Below are positions 1-7,811 of a stretch of DNA of 10,469 nucleotides, in pieces. The DNA is taken from assembly GCA_003990745.1 (NCBI GenBank), contig RBNI01007292.1:1-10469 (forward strand), written 5' to 3'. Below the pieces are notes generated by a model, which saw nothing but the letters and a program-made list of their open reading frames with translations, was not told the origin of the DNA and made no database searches. The stretch's first letter is position 1; the number at the start of each line of letters is the position of its first letter. The position numbers and the translations under genes were made by a program. The stretch comes from Jimgerdemannia flammicorona. Its lineage: Eukaryota; Mucoromycota; Endogonomycetes; Endogonales; Endogonaceae.

Positions 1-26
1 AAAAAAAAAAAAAAAAAAAAAAAAAA
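1..26. repeat. Poly(A) homopolymer at window edge
   Basis: There are 26 consecutive A residues at the very start. The other end of the window also finishes in an A-rich run. Homopolymer tracts at both edges suggest that assembly stopped there. Confidence 0.8.
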
Positions 27-1513
27 GAGGCTAGAAACTATTATTATAATTAGTAATAAATAAGTTTTTCTTACAAAGGGGTTTCTTTGTAAATTTTAAG
101 ATTAATAGTTAATATCTAATAAATTTATATTATTTAATACTTTTGATATTTTATTAAATTTTATAGTTATTTTAACTACTATAATATATGATCAATATTA
201 TCTTATCTGCTCAAGGAGTTTTGATATAATATAGCTATATAGTAAATAGAAGATCTATATTAAATTATTCTGTTTATCTATTTAATAGCTATATAACTTT
301 TATATAAGATAGATGTTTAAGTTTTATATCAGTAATCTTATTTGGAAGTAAGTAATAATATTTTTTTTAAAATTTTATAATTTAATAATATTAGAGAAAA
401 TAGATCTTTATTTATATATATATTTTTATCTAATTGAATTTATAAAAAATTCTATTTATTTATTATTATATTATTAACTCTCTATATATAATACAAATAT
501 TTCTATTTACTTATATATATATAAATACTATTTATTTCTTTATCTATAAATAAGAGTATTTTTTAAATTTGTTTAATAGATAAATTAAAGTTTACAAAAA
601 ATGATTTTTTGAAATATTATTTTTCTATTAAAAATATAACTCAATTTGCTCAAATATATATATTTTTATAAAGTTATATTTCTAAATATAATTAGATATA
701 ATATAGATAATATAACAATTTCTTAGGATTTCTTAATTATAGTCTATTTTTACATCTTTTTCTCTAGTCTTTTTTATCTTTTCTTAAACATTCTATAATG
801 TTCTAGTATCTTTTAAATATTTAGAAATTCTTTCTTAATATTAAGACTTTATTAAAACATTTTTGTCTTCTCTCAGTACCATATATCTTATCTTAGCTAG
901 TCATAAAACCTTTTGGAACATTGTAGAATTCTATTAGTCATCTTTACCAAGAATTTATTTTTTGACTTTTCTCTTCATTTTTAAGATTCTTCCAGATCTT
1001 TCTTTTAGATTTGTATTAATATCTCCTTCTTCTGCTCAAATAAAGAACAGCTTATTTTTCTCTAGAAATCTTTTAAGACCTCTTGAACTATAAGTATCTC
1101 TTTGAACTACTTTAGACTGATTTGAATATTTCTAGATTTAGTTACTTTCTTTTAAAAAAACCAGAACTGTTATAGATAAAGAGATATATTAGAAGTAATA
1201 TATTTAGTTAGTTAAGTTAATATAAATATACTTATAGCTATGAGTAGAAGTAGTATTAGTAAACTTCTAGATATAATATAAATCTTACTAAATATATTTT
1301 AAAAAAAAGTCATAAATGAGCAGACTAATTTATACTCAAATTGTGTAATATTGCTCTCTCAGCAACTTTCTTTCATGCTATATATATAAGATTATTAATA
1401 TTTAGATATAAATAAATAATTATATAAAATCTAATCCTATGAAAAGATTCTATTTTAAATTATAACATTGCTATTTCTGATACAGATATACTAGATCTTG
1501 CCTTTCTCAGTCA
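1..1513. other. AT-rich, CpG-free flank (left)
   Basis: This block is extremely AT-rich, dense in TA and AAT/TTA words, and contains no CG dinucleotide by manual reading; the first CG is at 1514-1515. All frames are full of stops. This is the appearance of a fungal repeat block mutated by C-to-T change (RIP-like or methylation-driven deamination). The middle part (about 720-1190) is slightly richer in C on this strand (CTT, TCT words) and may be the antisense of an old coding repeat, but no protein domain can be named. I see no gene here. The mutational reading is inference from composition. Confidence 0.8.
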
Positions 1514-1633
1514 CGTTTGGGTTAGCCAAAATATTATTTTACTTATTTTTCCATCTGTCTGGAAATCATGCTGCCAGCAAGCAAGCACAAGCCACAGGCC
1601 GCAGACCGCGCAAGTTGCACAGGCACATGCTCG

Positions 1634-1657
1634 TGACGTCCCCTATTCAATCACGTG
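1634..1657. promoter_or_regulatory. CRE-like TGACGTC and CACGTG box
   Basis: Within the 1514-1895 gap between the AT-rich flank and the small gene lie a TGACGTC motif (1634-1640) and a palindromic CACGTG (1652-1657), 11 bases apart. TGACGTC is the core of bZIP (ATF/CREB-type) sites and CACGTG is the bHLH E-box of fungi. They lie beyond the 3' end of the minus-strand gene and no gene obviously starts next to them, so their role is unproven. The rest of this gap shows no gene; its short ORFs are chance ORFs. Confidence 0.25.
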
Positions 1658-1870
1658 TATGTTAAAATCAAGAGCGATCTTGGACGGGATTCACAAAAAG
1701 TCATGCTAGATGCAGGAAGACACGCATGTTTCAGTTTGCGATTTCTTTTTGTAAGCTCTGTCGAAGACACCGACTTGGTGACAATGAGGTCGATGGCAGT
1801 ATGTCTTTCAAAGCTTTGTGGTGTCTGATTAGTCAGATCAGAATTCATTGTTTCACAGTATCTCTTTTAG

Positions 1871-1876
1871 TTTATT
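1871..1876 (-). terminator. Poly(A) signal AATAAA of the small gene
   Basis: TTTATT on the plus strand gives AATAAA on the minus strand, about 20 nt downstream of the stop codon of the minus-strand gene at 1896-2492. Position and sequence fit a eukaryotic cleavage and polyadenylation signal. Confidence 0.5.
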
Positions 1877-1895
1877 TTTAATGGTAGCAGGTATA

Positions 1896-2492
1896 TCATT
1901 CATTAGTCTGTGTGAAAGCGGATGTGTGCTGGCACTTCCTCTTCCGCTCTCTGCACGATGGGCACGCACCTCCAGGCGTTTTCCTGTTGCCGATGTGCTT
2001 GGTGGCATGAATGTTGCACTTACGTCTCTTTAAGCAATTTTCACATTCGCTTTTTGGAACAATCTTTGTAGTCAAGGCTGATGGTTGTGCAAGCGGAAGA
2101 GGTGTCGGCCGGATAGGTTGATAGGACTGTTTTTGGCCCCCGGGGACAAGGCCACGCGGCCACGCTTCGCCGAACCGCGCTTCGAGATTCGCGACATGGA
2201 TGTTGGGCGCCTCGCTTATTGAATCGAATTTCTCGTACTCGGGAATGGTCCCGCCGTAGTTAGCCGGCGACAAGTTGGAAGCGATCTTGTTGAGACCGGG
2301 GAACATGGCATGCACGTCGCCTTTGGGCTTCGTAATGTTGTCGTTGCCATTAGGCTGCGTGAGAAGGTTGACCGATAGGTCCGACGAGCTGGAAGCCTCA
2401 TGGCCACCGGAAAGCTTCACGCCTTCGGGGATATGTTGGGAGGGGGGTTGGGGGAATTTCTGAGGGGTGGGTTCGGGGAATTGTTGAACCAT
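1896..2492 (-). CDS. Small protein with C-terminal zinc-cluster-like cysteines
   Basis: This is an uninterrupted 198-residue reading frame. The frame stays open to an upstream ATG at 2621, but I chose the ATG at 2492. It has a CACAATGG context close to the fungal start consensus, and a TATA box lies between the two ATGs, so the upstream one would be outside the transcript. The N-terminal half is low in complexity and rich in P, Q and S (MVQQFPEPTPQKFPQPP). The middle is polar with no recognised domain. The last 50 residues carry six cysteines as CX2CX5C-X17-CX2CX6C, ending ACPSCRERKRKCQ. That second half closely resembles half of a Zn(II)2Cys6 DNA-binding cluster, but the first loop (X5) and linker (X17) are not standard and the cluster is C-terminal instead of N-terminal. 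No transmembrane segment or signal peptide is seen. A nucleic-acid or zinc-binding role is inference; I do not recognise a named family. An AATAAA follows the stop. Confidence 0.6.
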   Translation of the reverse strand: MVQQFPEPTPQKFPQPPSQHIPEGVKLSGGHEASSSSDLSVNLLTQPNGNDNITKPKGDVHAMFPGLNKIASNLSPANYGGTIPEYEKFDSISEAPNIHVANLEARFGEAWPRGLVPGGQKQSYQPIRPTPLPLAQPSALTTKIVPKSECENCLKRRKCNIHATKHIGNRKTPGGACPSCRERKRKCQHTSAFTQTNE

Positions 2493-2577
2493 TGTGGAGG
2501 TCAAAGATGATGTTGTGTAATGGAGTCGGTGTGGAACAGAGCAACTGGGTAAGGGGATAATGGAGTCGTGTTGCGCG

Positions 2578-2586
2578 CTATTTATA
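2578..2586 (-). promoter_or_regulatory. TATA box of the minus-strand small gene
   Basis: On the minus strand this reads TATAAATAG, about 94 nt upstream of the ATG at 2492. It sits between that ATG and the CCAAT array, in the order expected for a fungal promoter (CCAAT, TATA, start). It is the main reason to prefer the ATG at 2492 over the one at 2621. Confidence 0.55.
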
Positions 2587-2627
2587 TTGAATTGAGGGTG
2601 GTGACGTGACGCCCCAATCATTCATCA

Positions 2628-2783
2628 ATTGGAATAGCAGCCGCCATTGTTCCATTGGCTGGAAGCTACCACCCTACGCTTGGTTCCATTGACTAGCTGT
2701 CCTTGGCCACCTATTCAATTGGCCGGCGGCTACGACCATACATCCGGTTCCGATGGCTAGATGCCGCCACGATTCCATTGGCT
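2628..2783 (-). promoter_or_regulatory. CCAAT-box repeat array upstream of the small gene
   Basis: Six related units with the plus-strand core TTCCATTGGCT recur every 25-34 bp. Exact CCAAT on the minus strand occurs at 2628-2632, 2654-2658, 2718-2722 and 2777-2781; degenerate copies lie at 2688-2692 (ATTGA) and 2752-2756 (GATGG). The unit tails also resemble one another (GGCTGGAAGCTACCAC, GGCCGGCGGCTACGAC, GGCTAGATGCCGCCAC), so these look like diverged tandem duplications rather than chance boxes. They lie about 136-290 bp upstream of the ATG at 2492 and just upstream of the TATA box. CCAAT is the known site of the HAP/CBC complex in fungi; regulation by it here is inference. One opposite-oriented CCAAT is at 2614-2618. 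Confidence 0.55.
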
Positions 2784-2789
2784 ACCAGG

Positions 2790-3288
2790 TTGCGGCTTCG
2801 ACACTCTAATTTCGTAAATGTTGAAACGGCTATTTTGAACAGCATGGTATCTTTGAAATTAATATCACATGGCCAACCATCCGAAAACTCATCCCTAACA
2901 TCCGGCACCAAACACCTTGTGGACCTTCCATTTGCCGTGCAGCTCCATCGTATCGGGCGGAACCTAGACAAGATTGTATTAAAAGCATATATAATTGGTA
3001 AAATTTAGATATCAAAAGTTCAAATATCAAATAACTTGGATTATAATTATAGTTTCTAGCTCACTTTTACTGACTTGAATATACAACTATTGCATGCAAC
3101 TTGCGCAAAATCAATCCAGAGAACTTGACGTGCGAGCAGTATGAAATTGAAAGGTCTAGACTTTTATATTATGCATTATGTGCGCGATTAATCTCATTGG
3201 TGTACATGATAAAAACCCTCATGGACTCTGATTGCGGATCATGACAGGGCAATGATTCGAGGCACACGGGATTATTCCACCCGTTATG
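2790..3288. other. Intergenic, no gene recognised
   Basis: Moderately AT-rich spacer between the CCAAT array and the minisatellite. Several ORFs of 66-101 codons cross it on both strands, but they overlap one another, show no motifs and have no start or promoter support, so I treat them as chance. CpG is still present, so this is outside the CpG-free flanks. Confidence 0.6.
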
Positions 3289-3394
3289 CTTTCGCGTTTT
3301 CCTTCGCGTTTTCCCTTCGCGTTTTCCTTCGTGTTTCCTTCGCATTTTCCTTCGTATTTCCTTTGCGTTTGCCTTCGTGTTTCCTTCGTGTTAT
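3289..3394. repeat. Minisatellite, about 9 units of CTTCGCGTTTTC
   Basis: About nine tandem units of 11-13 bp. The first three are near identical (CTTCGCGTTTTC). Later units read CTTCGTGTTTC, CTTCGCATTTTC, CTTCGTATTTC, CTTTGCGTTTGC and CTTCGTGTTTC. Apart from length changes in the T run, the differences are mainly C-to-T or G-to-A changes at the two CpG positions of the unit. The unit length is not a multiple of three throughout, so the F/S/R-rich ORFs crossing it (3252-3564) are products of the repeat and not genes. Confidence 0.75.
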
Positions 3395-3566
3395 GGCGTT
3401 TTCCGTGGGTTTCCCCGAGCTTCCGTCGACAACCCCCTGCATTTGGTCGGAAACCTCTTTTTTTATTTTTTCACAGGACGAGTCCGCTCACGGCGCCTGC
3501 GTCTCAAGACCGAAAGTTATTTTATGTGGGAGGCGTATTCAGGTGGAAAAATAAACAAAGATAATA

Positions 3567-3594
3567 TTGTTGTTGTTGCTTGTTGCTTGTTGCT
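3567..3594. repeat. TTG / TTGC microsatellite
   Basis: A short run of TTG repeats passes into TTGCTTG repeats. It lies in a gene-free stretch between the minisatellite and the weak ORF that starts at 3606. Confidence 0.7.
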
Positions 3595-3605
3595 AGGGGT
3601 TTGGT

Positions 3606-4037
3606 GTGGCGCCTCCGACCTCAGTCGTATTGGGTCCAAACCCCCACCGAACTGCTGAAGCAAGCGCCATTGCCCCACGGGTGAGTCGTGGTGTCCCTCC
3701 GGCTGTATCCCACCCTCGAAGGTGTAGTGTGAGCTTTAGAGTCAAGTGGACAGCATCACCTCCGTCCCTCACGAAGCCCTTGATCGCGTACCTGGGCCGG
3801 ATGAGTCAAGAGGACGAGTGGCGAATCCTGCGGCAATACAGGAGGGACCAGCGTAGGGGAGTGATCTGGATTGGTGGATTTAGAGCGGCGCGCTATAAGG
3901 TACGTGAAAGCAGAAGCAACCCCACCTCCTCGTGGTGTGGTTGCTTCCGGGTAACGCCAAGAGGGTTGTATATATTTTTTGGAGAGTCAGACATCTGGCA
4001 AACACACACCGTGAATTTGAGTATAAAGATAGAATAA
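3606..4037 (+). CDS. Hypothetical 143-aa ORF, doubtful
   Basis: An open frame of 143 codons in GC-richer sequence. The translation is basic and arginine-rich in the middle (WRILRQYRRDQRRGVIW) with no recognised domain, signal peptide or membrane segment. It contains an inverted repeat (3913-3947) and its 3' end runs into AT-rich spacer. No TATA or start context stands out. It could be a small lineage-specific gene, part of an old repeat, or chance; chance is at least as likely. Confidence 0.15.
   Translation: MAPPTSVVLGPNPHRTAEASAIAPRVSRGVPPAVSHPRRCSVSFRVKWTASPPSLTKPLIAYLGRMSQEDEWRILRQYRRDQRRGVIWIGGFRAARYKVRESRSNPTSSWCGCFRVTPRGLYIFFGESDIWQTHTVNLSIKIE
3913..3947. repeat. Inverted repeat with 13-bp stem
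   Basis: GAAGCAACCCCAC (3913-3925) pairs with GTGTGGTTGCTTC (3935-3947) with one mismatch and a 9-base spacer. It could form a hairpin in RNA or mark the end of an old element. No partner terminal repeat was found elsewhere in the window. Confidence 0.5.
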
Positions 4038-4210
4038 ACACACTATTCAAATCAACACATACGTTTTTGGTTCGAGGATTTTAAGCGTACGCATTTGAAT
4101 AAAATTACGATCAGATTTGCTGTACGTAGACTGGAGATTAGTCCGTAGCGTTCAATCGAATCTATTCAATGTTTCTATTGCGGATGGAATCGAGAACGAG
4201 TGAAATTTAT

Positions 4211-4222
4211 GGTGACGTCACC
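4211..4222. promoter_or_regulatory. Perfect palindrome GGTGACGTCACC (CRE)
   Basis: A 12-bp perfect palindrome centred on TGACGTCA, the full consensus of ATF/CREB-type bZIP dimers. It lies about 20-30 bp before the first recognisable codons of the TPR-SET pseudogene, so it may be a leftover promoter or 5'-UTR element, or may lie inside the decayed first codons. Binding is inferred from the consensus only. Confidence 0.4.
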
Positions 4223-4239
4223 AATCGCATCATCGTCGA

Positions 4240-6226
4240 TTCCACGACACGCTTGAGCGCATCATCCTTTCCGAACTCCGCCTACATACCGTGCACCATG
4301 GCCATGTCTTCGTCGTCGCACTATCAGAAAACCTATGCAATCCATTGCCGTCCATGTAGAATCGAGGACCCGATCATTGGTGAAGGGCCGTCTGCCGCAC
4401 AGGAGACAAAGTCACGACGGCTCACCTGTCTCTCTACAACTTCAACATAGTGGCATGCTGTGTGATGTATTGGACCTCGGGATTCGCCTCTTCATCAAGG
4501 AACCTTATTATAAAACTTGTGCCGAGGACGGCCTCCCAATGCTCCGGTGCGATTCCCCGGACGATGTAATACTGGTGCCGAACGAGCAGGTTCACGGACC
4601 ACTGTTAGCCGGATTGCGGTGGTCCAATGCGGTGTCAATCACATATGGTCTCCCCGCCAAGCATCAATCAAGGCCTCGAAGCGGAAAGATCGGCGACCTG
4701 CAACGGAGGGGAAACGAACAATTCAATCGCAAAGAATACGCATCGGCTATCGACAGCTACACTCAAGCCTTGGAGCTGGAGCCGGATGACGCAGAACTGC
4801 TATCAAACAGAGCTCAGGCACATCTGCAACTCCAGCAGTTCTGGATACCGAGACGGCTTTAAAACTTGATGGAGCGAATCCAAAGGTGCGGTTTCGTCAA
4901 GCCAAGGCGCTCTATGCCATGAGATCCTATGAGGAGGCATGGAATAGCTTAAAAATATTAGGCATAACGACCGCAGAGACGCAAAAATGTCTCGACGCAC
5001 GTGGCAGAGGCTCGAGGAACAAAAACACGGTCGGTACGACGTCATGAGCATTTTGCAAGAAGCTCGGTCGTCGTGGCCACCTTACTTGGACCACTCCGAT
5101 TACATTGGGCCCGTGCGCGTCACCGAGATTCCGGAAAGGGCCGCGGAATGGTGGCCACGAAGGAATTTGCGGAAGGAACACTGCTTCTGTGCTCCAAGGC
5201 GGTAGTTTTCGAAGGGAAATTCATTCCCGACATCGTCATCAAAATTGTCGACAAATTGAAGAAAGAGCCGTGGACGGCAACTGAACTCTACAATCTCTAT
5301 GCCGGCCCCAAAATGCCGCCCATTTCCGCGAATCTTACAAACGCAACGGAGGCCGCGGAAATCGACATCGCCCGCATTACCAACATCGTTTTTGAAAACA
5401 GCCGGTCCACGACGAGCGCTGGACGCCGCTATCTTCCCAACTAATAACTTATGAAAACCGCCGCAGGTTGCTCCACACGGGCACCGGACTTTGGATCCTC
5501 CCATCCCTCATCAACCGTTCGTGCCTCGCCAATGCAAGTTTCTTCAACATCGGCGACCTCATATTCATTCGCGCGGTTCGCGACCTTAACGAGGGCGAGG
5601 AGGTCTGCGTGGCGTATGTGGCAGCCTTAGATACGTAAGAAGGTCGCACGAAGAAGCTCGAAAAGCGCAATTGCGAATGCCAGTGCCCGCTCCGCAACTT
5701 TGAGCGGGCGCAGCCGGAGGCGACGCGTCGCCGCGCGGAGCTGCTCGACGAATTCACGAGGACGCGGCCGGCAATTCGAATGGGCAATATGGGCATGATT
5801 CCACGCCTGAAGACAATTATTGACGAGATTCGCAAGACGTACTCGGCCACTGGTGCGACGAAATCCATCCGCTCGCGCCCGAGCAAAAAGGGTAAAAAGA
5901 AGGATGTGGCTACAACCACGGTACCGCCCGCTTTGCAGCCACACCAGCTTCCTATCGACCTCTTCCGCATGCTCTCTGCTTTCTCCCTCCTGAACGCTTG
6001 CCTTGGCCGGTTCCACCAGGCGGTTCAGGCGCTACTCGAGCCGTTCGAGGTCCTGCCGCACATCGCCGAGGACAATTTCGCCCGCGTCGACATCGCCATG
6101 CAGATCGGAAAGATGTACGGGATGCGCAACAGGTTCGATGAAGTGGAGCGGTGGAAGACGGTGGCCAGAAAGGAATTTCAGATGATTTATGGCGAGGATA
6201 AGGGCTTGGCAGGAGTGTGTGGATGA
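4240..6226 (+). pseudogene. Decayed fungal TPR-SET domain protein gene
   Basis: The gene resembles fungal TPR-SET proteins (SMYD-like lysine methyltransferase family). Family-like sequence runs through eight successive segments in changing frames. The N-terminal region (4240-4700) includes HHGHVFVVALSENL, YNFNIVACC and IRLFIKEPYYKTCAEDG. TPR repeats follow at about 4704-4841 (RRGNEQFNRKEYASAIDSYT) and 4838-4955 (ALKLDGANPKVRFRQAKALY), then a linker ending WPPYLDHSDYIGPVRVTEIP. The SET domain occupies about 5130-5640, with the GKGRGM motif, TGTGLWILPSLIN and EEVCVAYV. A post-SET cysteine cluster (CECQCPL) and helical C-terminus end in TGA at 6224-6226. Frame changes fall near 4340, 4432, 4462, 4838, 4997, 5130 and 5400-5440; the one at 5130 fits loss of a single G. 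A TAA stands at 5636-5638, the usual NHSC motif reads NRSC (5513-5524), and a post-SET cysteine is Arg (5693-5695). The gene is not functional as read. Sequencing indels could explain some shifts but not the substitutions. CpG is normal, so it did not decay like the flanks. Confidence 0.85.
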
Positions 6227-7285
6227 TTTCAACGTGTGTTGATTGAGTTTGGTCGTAACGAAGGTGTTACTCGAGAGCGCCTAGACAAAATACATGTAAT
6301 AATAACGAAAGAAACATCAGTGAATTACTGTCAAGAAAGTAAAACGCATACATGTTTCCCCATATACATATACACACAACGTAAATTCTCGAGGCGCTCG
6401 AAACTTATTCCCGCGAGGGCGCTACGCAGCCTCTTGCTGGAAAGCAAGTCGTGCTGTTCAGATTAGAGAGTACTTTCCCTTAAAGATTAATGAGACCGGA
6501 GAGGCGCGAAAGCTACGGATACACCCCATGAGCGACGAGTTGTTGAATTTGTCTAGGGAAGCTTACCAAACTACCTCTGGGTTTACAACATGCTGCAGCA
6601 AAGGAACGGCTCGGGTAATAATAACACGAGTCTGCTTTATTTCGCAATTGAGGAAAATGCGACAAAAAGGTATGTTCTCTAATCCACCGAGGGGAAGGAC
6701 GAGAAATCATGTAAACGGGCTTTCGTAATGTGCAGAGGATGGGGGTATGGAAACGAGGGAAAAACTGTGGATGAGGTCCGAACGAAATAAACACTCGCCC
6801 ATTATACGATTAATGGATCGTGCCTTTTTTTTTTTTTTTTATACAACATATGCGCAACAGACTATGGAAATGGCTTGGAGAGTATCATTTTCGTTGTATA
6901 GACAATGTTAAATGAGCCTACATGTAACATACTCGAGATATTAATATGTCCGTGGAATCGTTCTGTCCTGGAGGTACCAGTTAGACATTTGATAATTTAG
7001 GTAGTGTTGGTAATGGCCAATCCTGTCGAATCGAATCATCTGTACCTCTCTCCTCATTCACGCCTTTTCTTCTTTTTTTTTTTATTTGGGAGTCATTTGA
7101 ACTTGCTCTTGGTTGCTACATAAATGCACCCACGACGGATGCCCTACTATAGGAGGATCTGGTCGAAGATAGCCCATTTTTCCAATACTTCACCAAGGCC
7201 GGAAAGACGTAAATGCAAGGCATGCAGGCGCAACCACCACCATTTCAATGTAAAAGGTTTGACTACATCAAGTAAAAATAAAAAA
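6227..7285. other. Intergenic, no gene recognised
   Basis: About 1 kb of mixed composition with normal CpG. ORFs of 60-93 codons occur on both strands but overlap each other and show no motif. The stretch contains a 16-bp poly(T) at 6825-6840 and an 11-bp T run at 7073-7083. No direct repeat consistent with a retroposed insert was found around either T tract. Confidence 0.6.
6825..6840. repeat. Poly(T) tract, 16 bp
   Basis: Uninterrupted run of 16 T in intergenic sequence. Poly(dA:dT) tracts often mark nucleosome-poor regions in fungi, but nothing next to it identifies a promoter. Confidence 0.7.
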
Positions 7286-7582
7286 CTATTTGTTGTGTTG
7301 AAAATAGGGATCGCACCTTGGATCTTCTGCCATCTTCTCAACAAAAGTTGTGGGAACAGCGAGGGTGGTTGACAAATGGGCAATCATCTTAAAAATAACA
7401 CTGACTTTGTGGAACTCGTCACATGGAATGGCGTGTATATATATAGCCTTCAGTCGGACTTTACACTTATAAAGAGATGTCTCGATGACCAAATAAAAAA
7501 ACATTCGCATTATTTGGTTATGTACATCGAATATTGATTTCAGTGAATCCACATACCTTGCATTGCCAAGTTCCGTTGTCAT
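7286..7582 (-). CDS. Hypothetical 98-aa ORF, doubtful
   Basis: An open frame of 98 codons with normal-looking composition (for example KMIAHLSTTLAVPTTFVEK) just inside the right edge of the CpG-normal island. No domain is recognised. About 26 nt after the ATG there is AAG|GTATGT, a perfect fungal-type 5' splice site, so if a gene exists here the first exon may be very short and the printed frame wrong. I could not find a matching branch point and acceptor with confidence. It may also be chance. Confidence 0.2.
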   Translation of the reverse strand: MTTELGNARYVDSLKSIFDVHNQIMRMFFYLVIETSLYKCKVRLKAIYIHAIPCDEFHKVSVIFKMIAHLSTTLAVPTTFVEKMAEDPRCDPYFQHNK

Positions 7583-7811
7583 AAACCGAAATTATCCGTG
7601 GACTACATTTGATTACATTGTTCTCCTCGATCTCAGTTATTATTACCACCAGGCCTTTAAGACTGGGAAAAGGCCAAGTACCACAGAAAGTTGATATATG
7701 TGCTACCGTTCCTTACAACAGAAGGACAAATTATGCTACTACTAGCACACGCGTTCCAAGAAAGCCACCCCTCTGATGGACCAGAATACTCCAGCCTCAC
7801 AAGTGTCAATT
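7583..7811. other. Transition from island to decayed retroelement
   Basis: CpG disappears across this stretch; the last CGs are at 7707-7708, 7750-7751 and 7752-7753. The words just before 7812 may be upstream pol sequence of the Ty3/gypsy relic, but the zinc-binding H2C2 part of the integrase that should precede the core is not recognisable. The element is therefore truncated or unreadable on its 5' side. Confidence 0.5.

Noticed and set aside
720..1190. Possible antisense remnant of a LINE or other repeat-coding sequence in the left flank
   Set aside because: The reverse-strand translation has a lysine-rich, coding-like look, but stops are dense and no diagnostic motif of reverse transcriptase or endonuclease could be placed.
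1848..2463. Plus-strand and second minus-strand ORFs over the small zinc-cluster-like gene
   Set aside because: They lie in other frames of the better supported 198-codon gene and have no promoter or motif support.
2703..3030. Overlapping ORFs on both strands of 66-101 codons
   Set aside because: Mutually overlapping, no motif, and they cross the CCAAT array or the AT-rich spacer; most likely chance.
3629..3646. GGGTCCAAACCCC resembling a decayed tRNA T-arm (SINE head)
   Set aside because: Only a short self-complementary stretch; no A box, tail or target-site duplication nearby.
3252..3658. Three overlapping plus-strand ORFs of 92-100 codons rich in F, S and R
   Set aside because: They are generated by the minisatellite being open in all three frames; the sequence after the repeat shows no domain.
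4066..4081. GGTTCGAGGATT, like a tRNA B box
   Set aside because: No A box at the right distance and no acceptor or anticodon stem can be folded around it.
4803..6232. Minus-strand ORFs of 66-173 codons across the TPR-SET region
   Set aside because: They are shadows of GC-rich coding sequence; the plus-strand frames carry the recognisable TPR and SET motifs.
6825..7083. T tracts at 6825-6840 and 7073-7083 as tails of retroposed inserts
   Set aside because: No flanking direct repeat or poly(A) signal was found, unlike the insert at 9833-10321.
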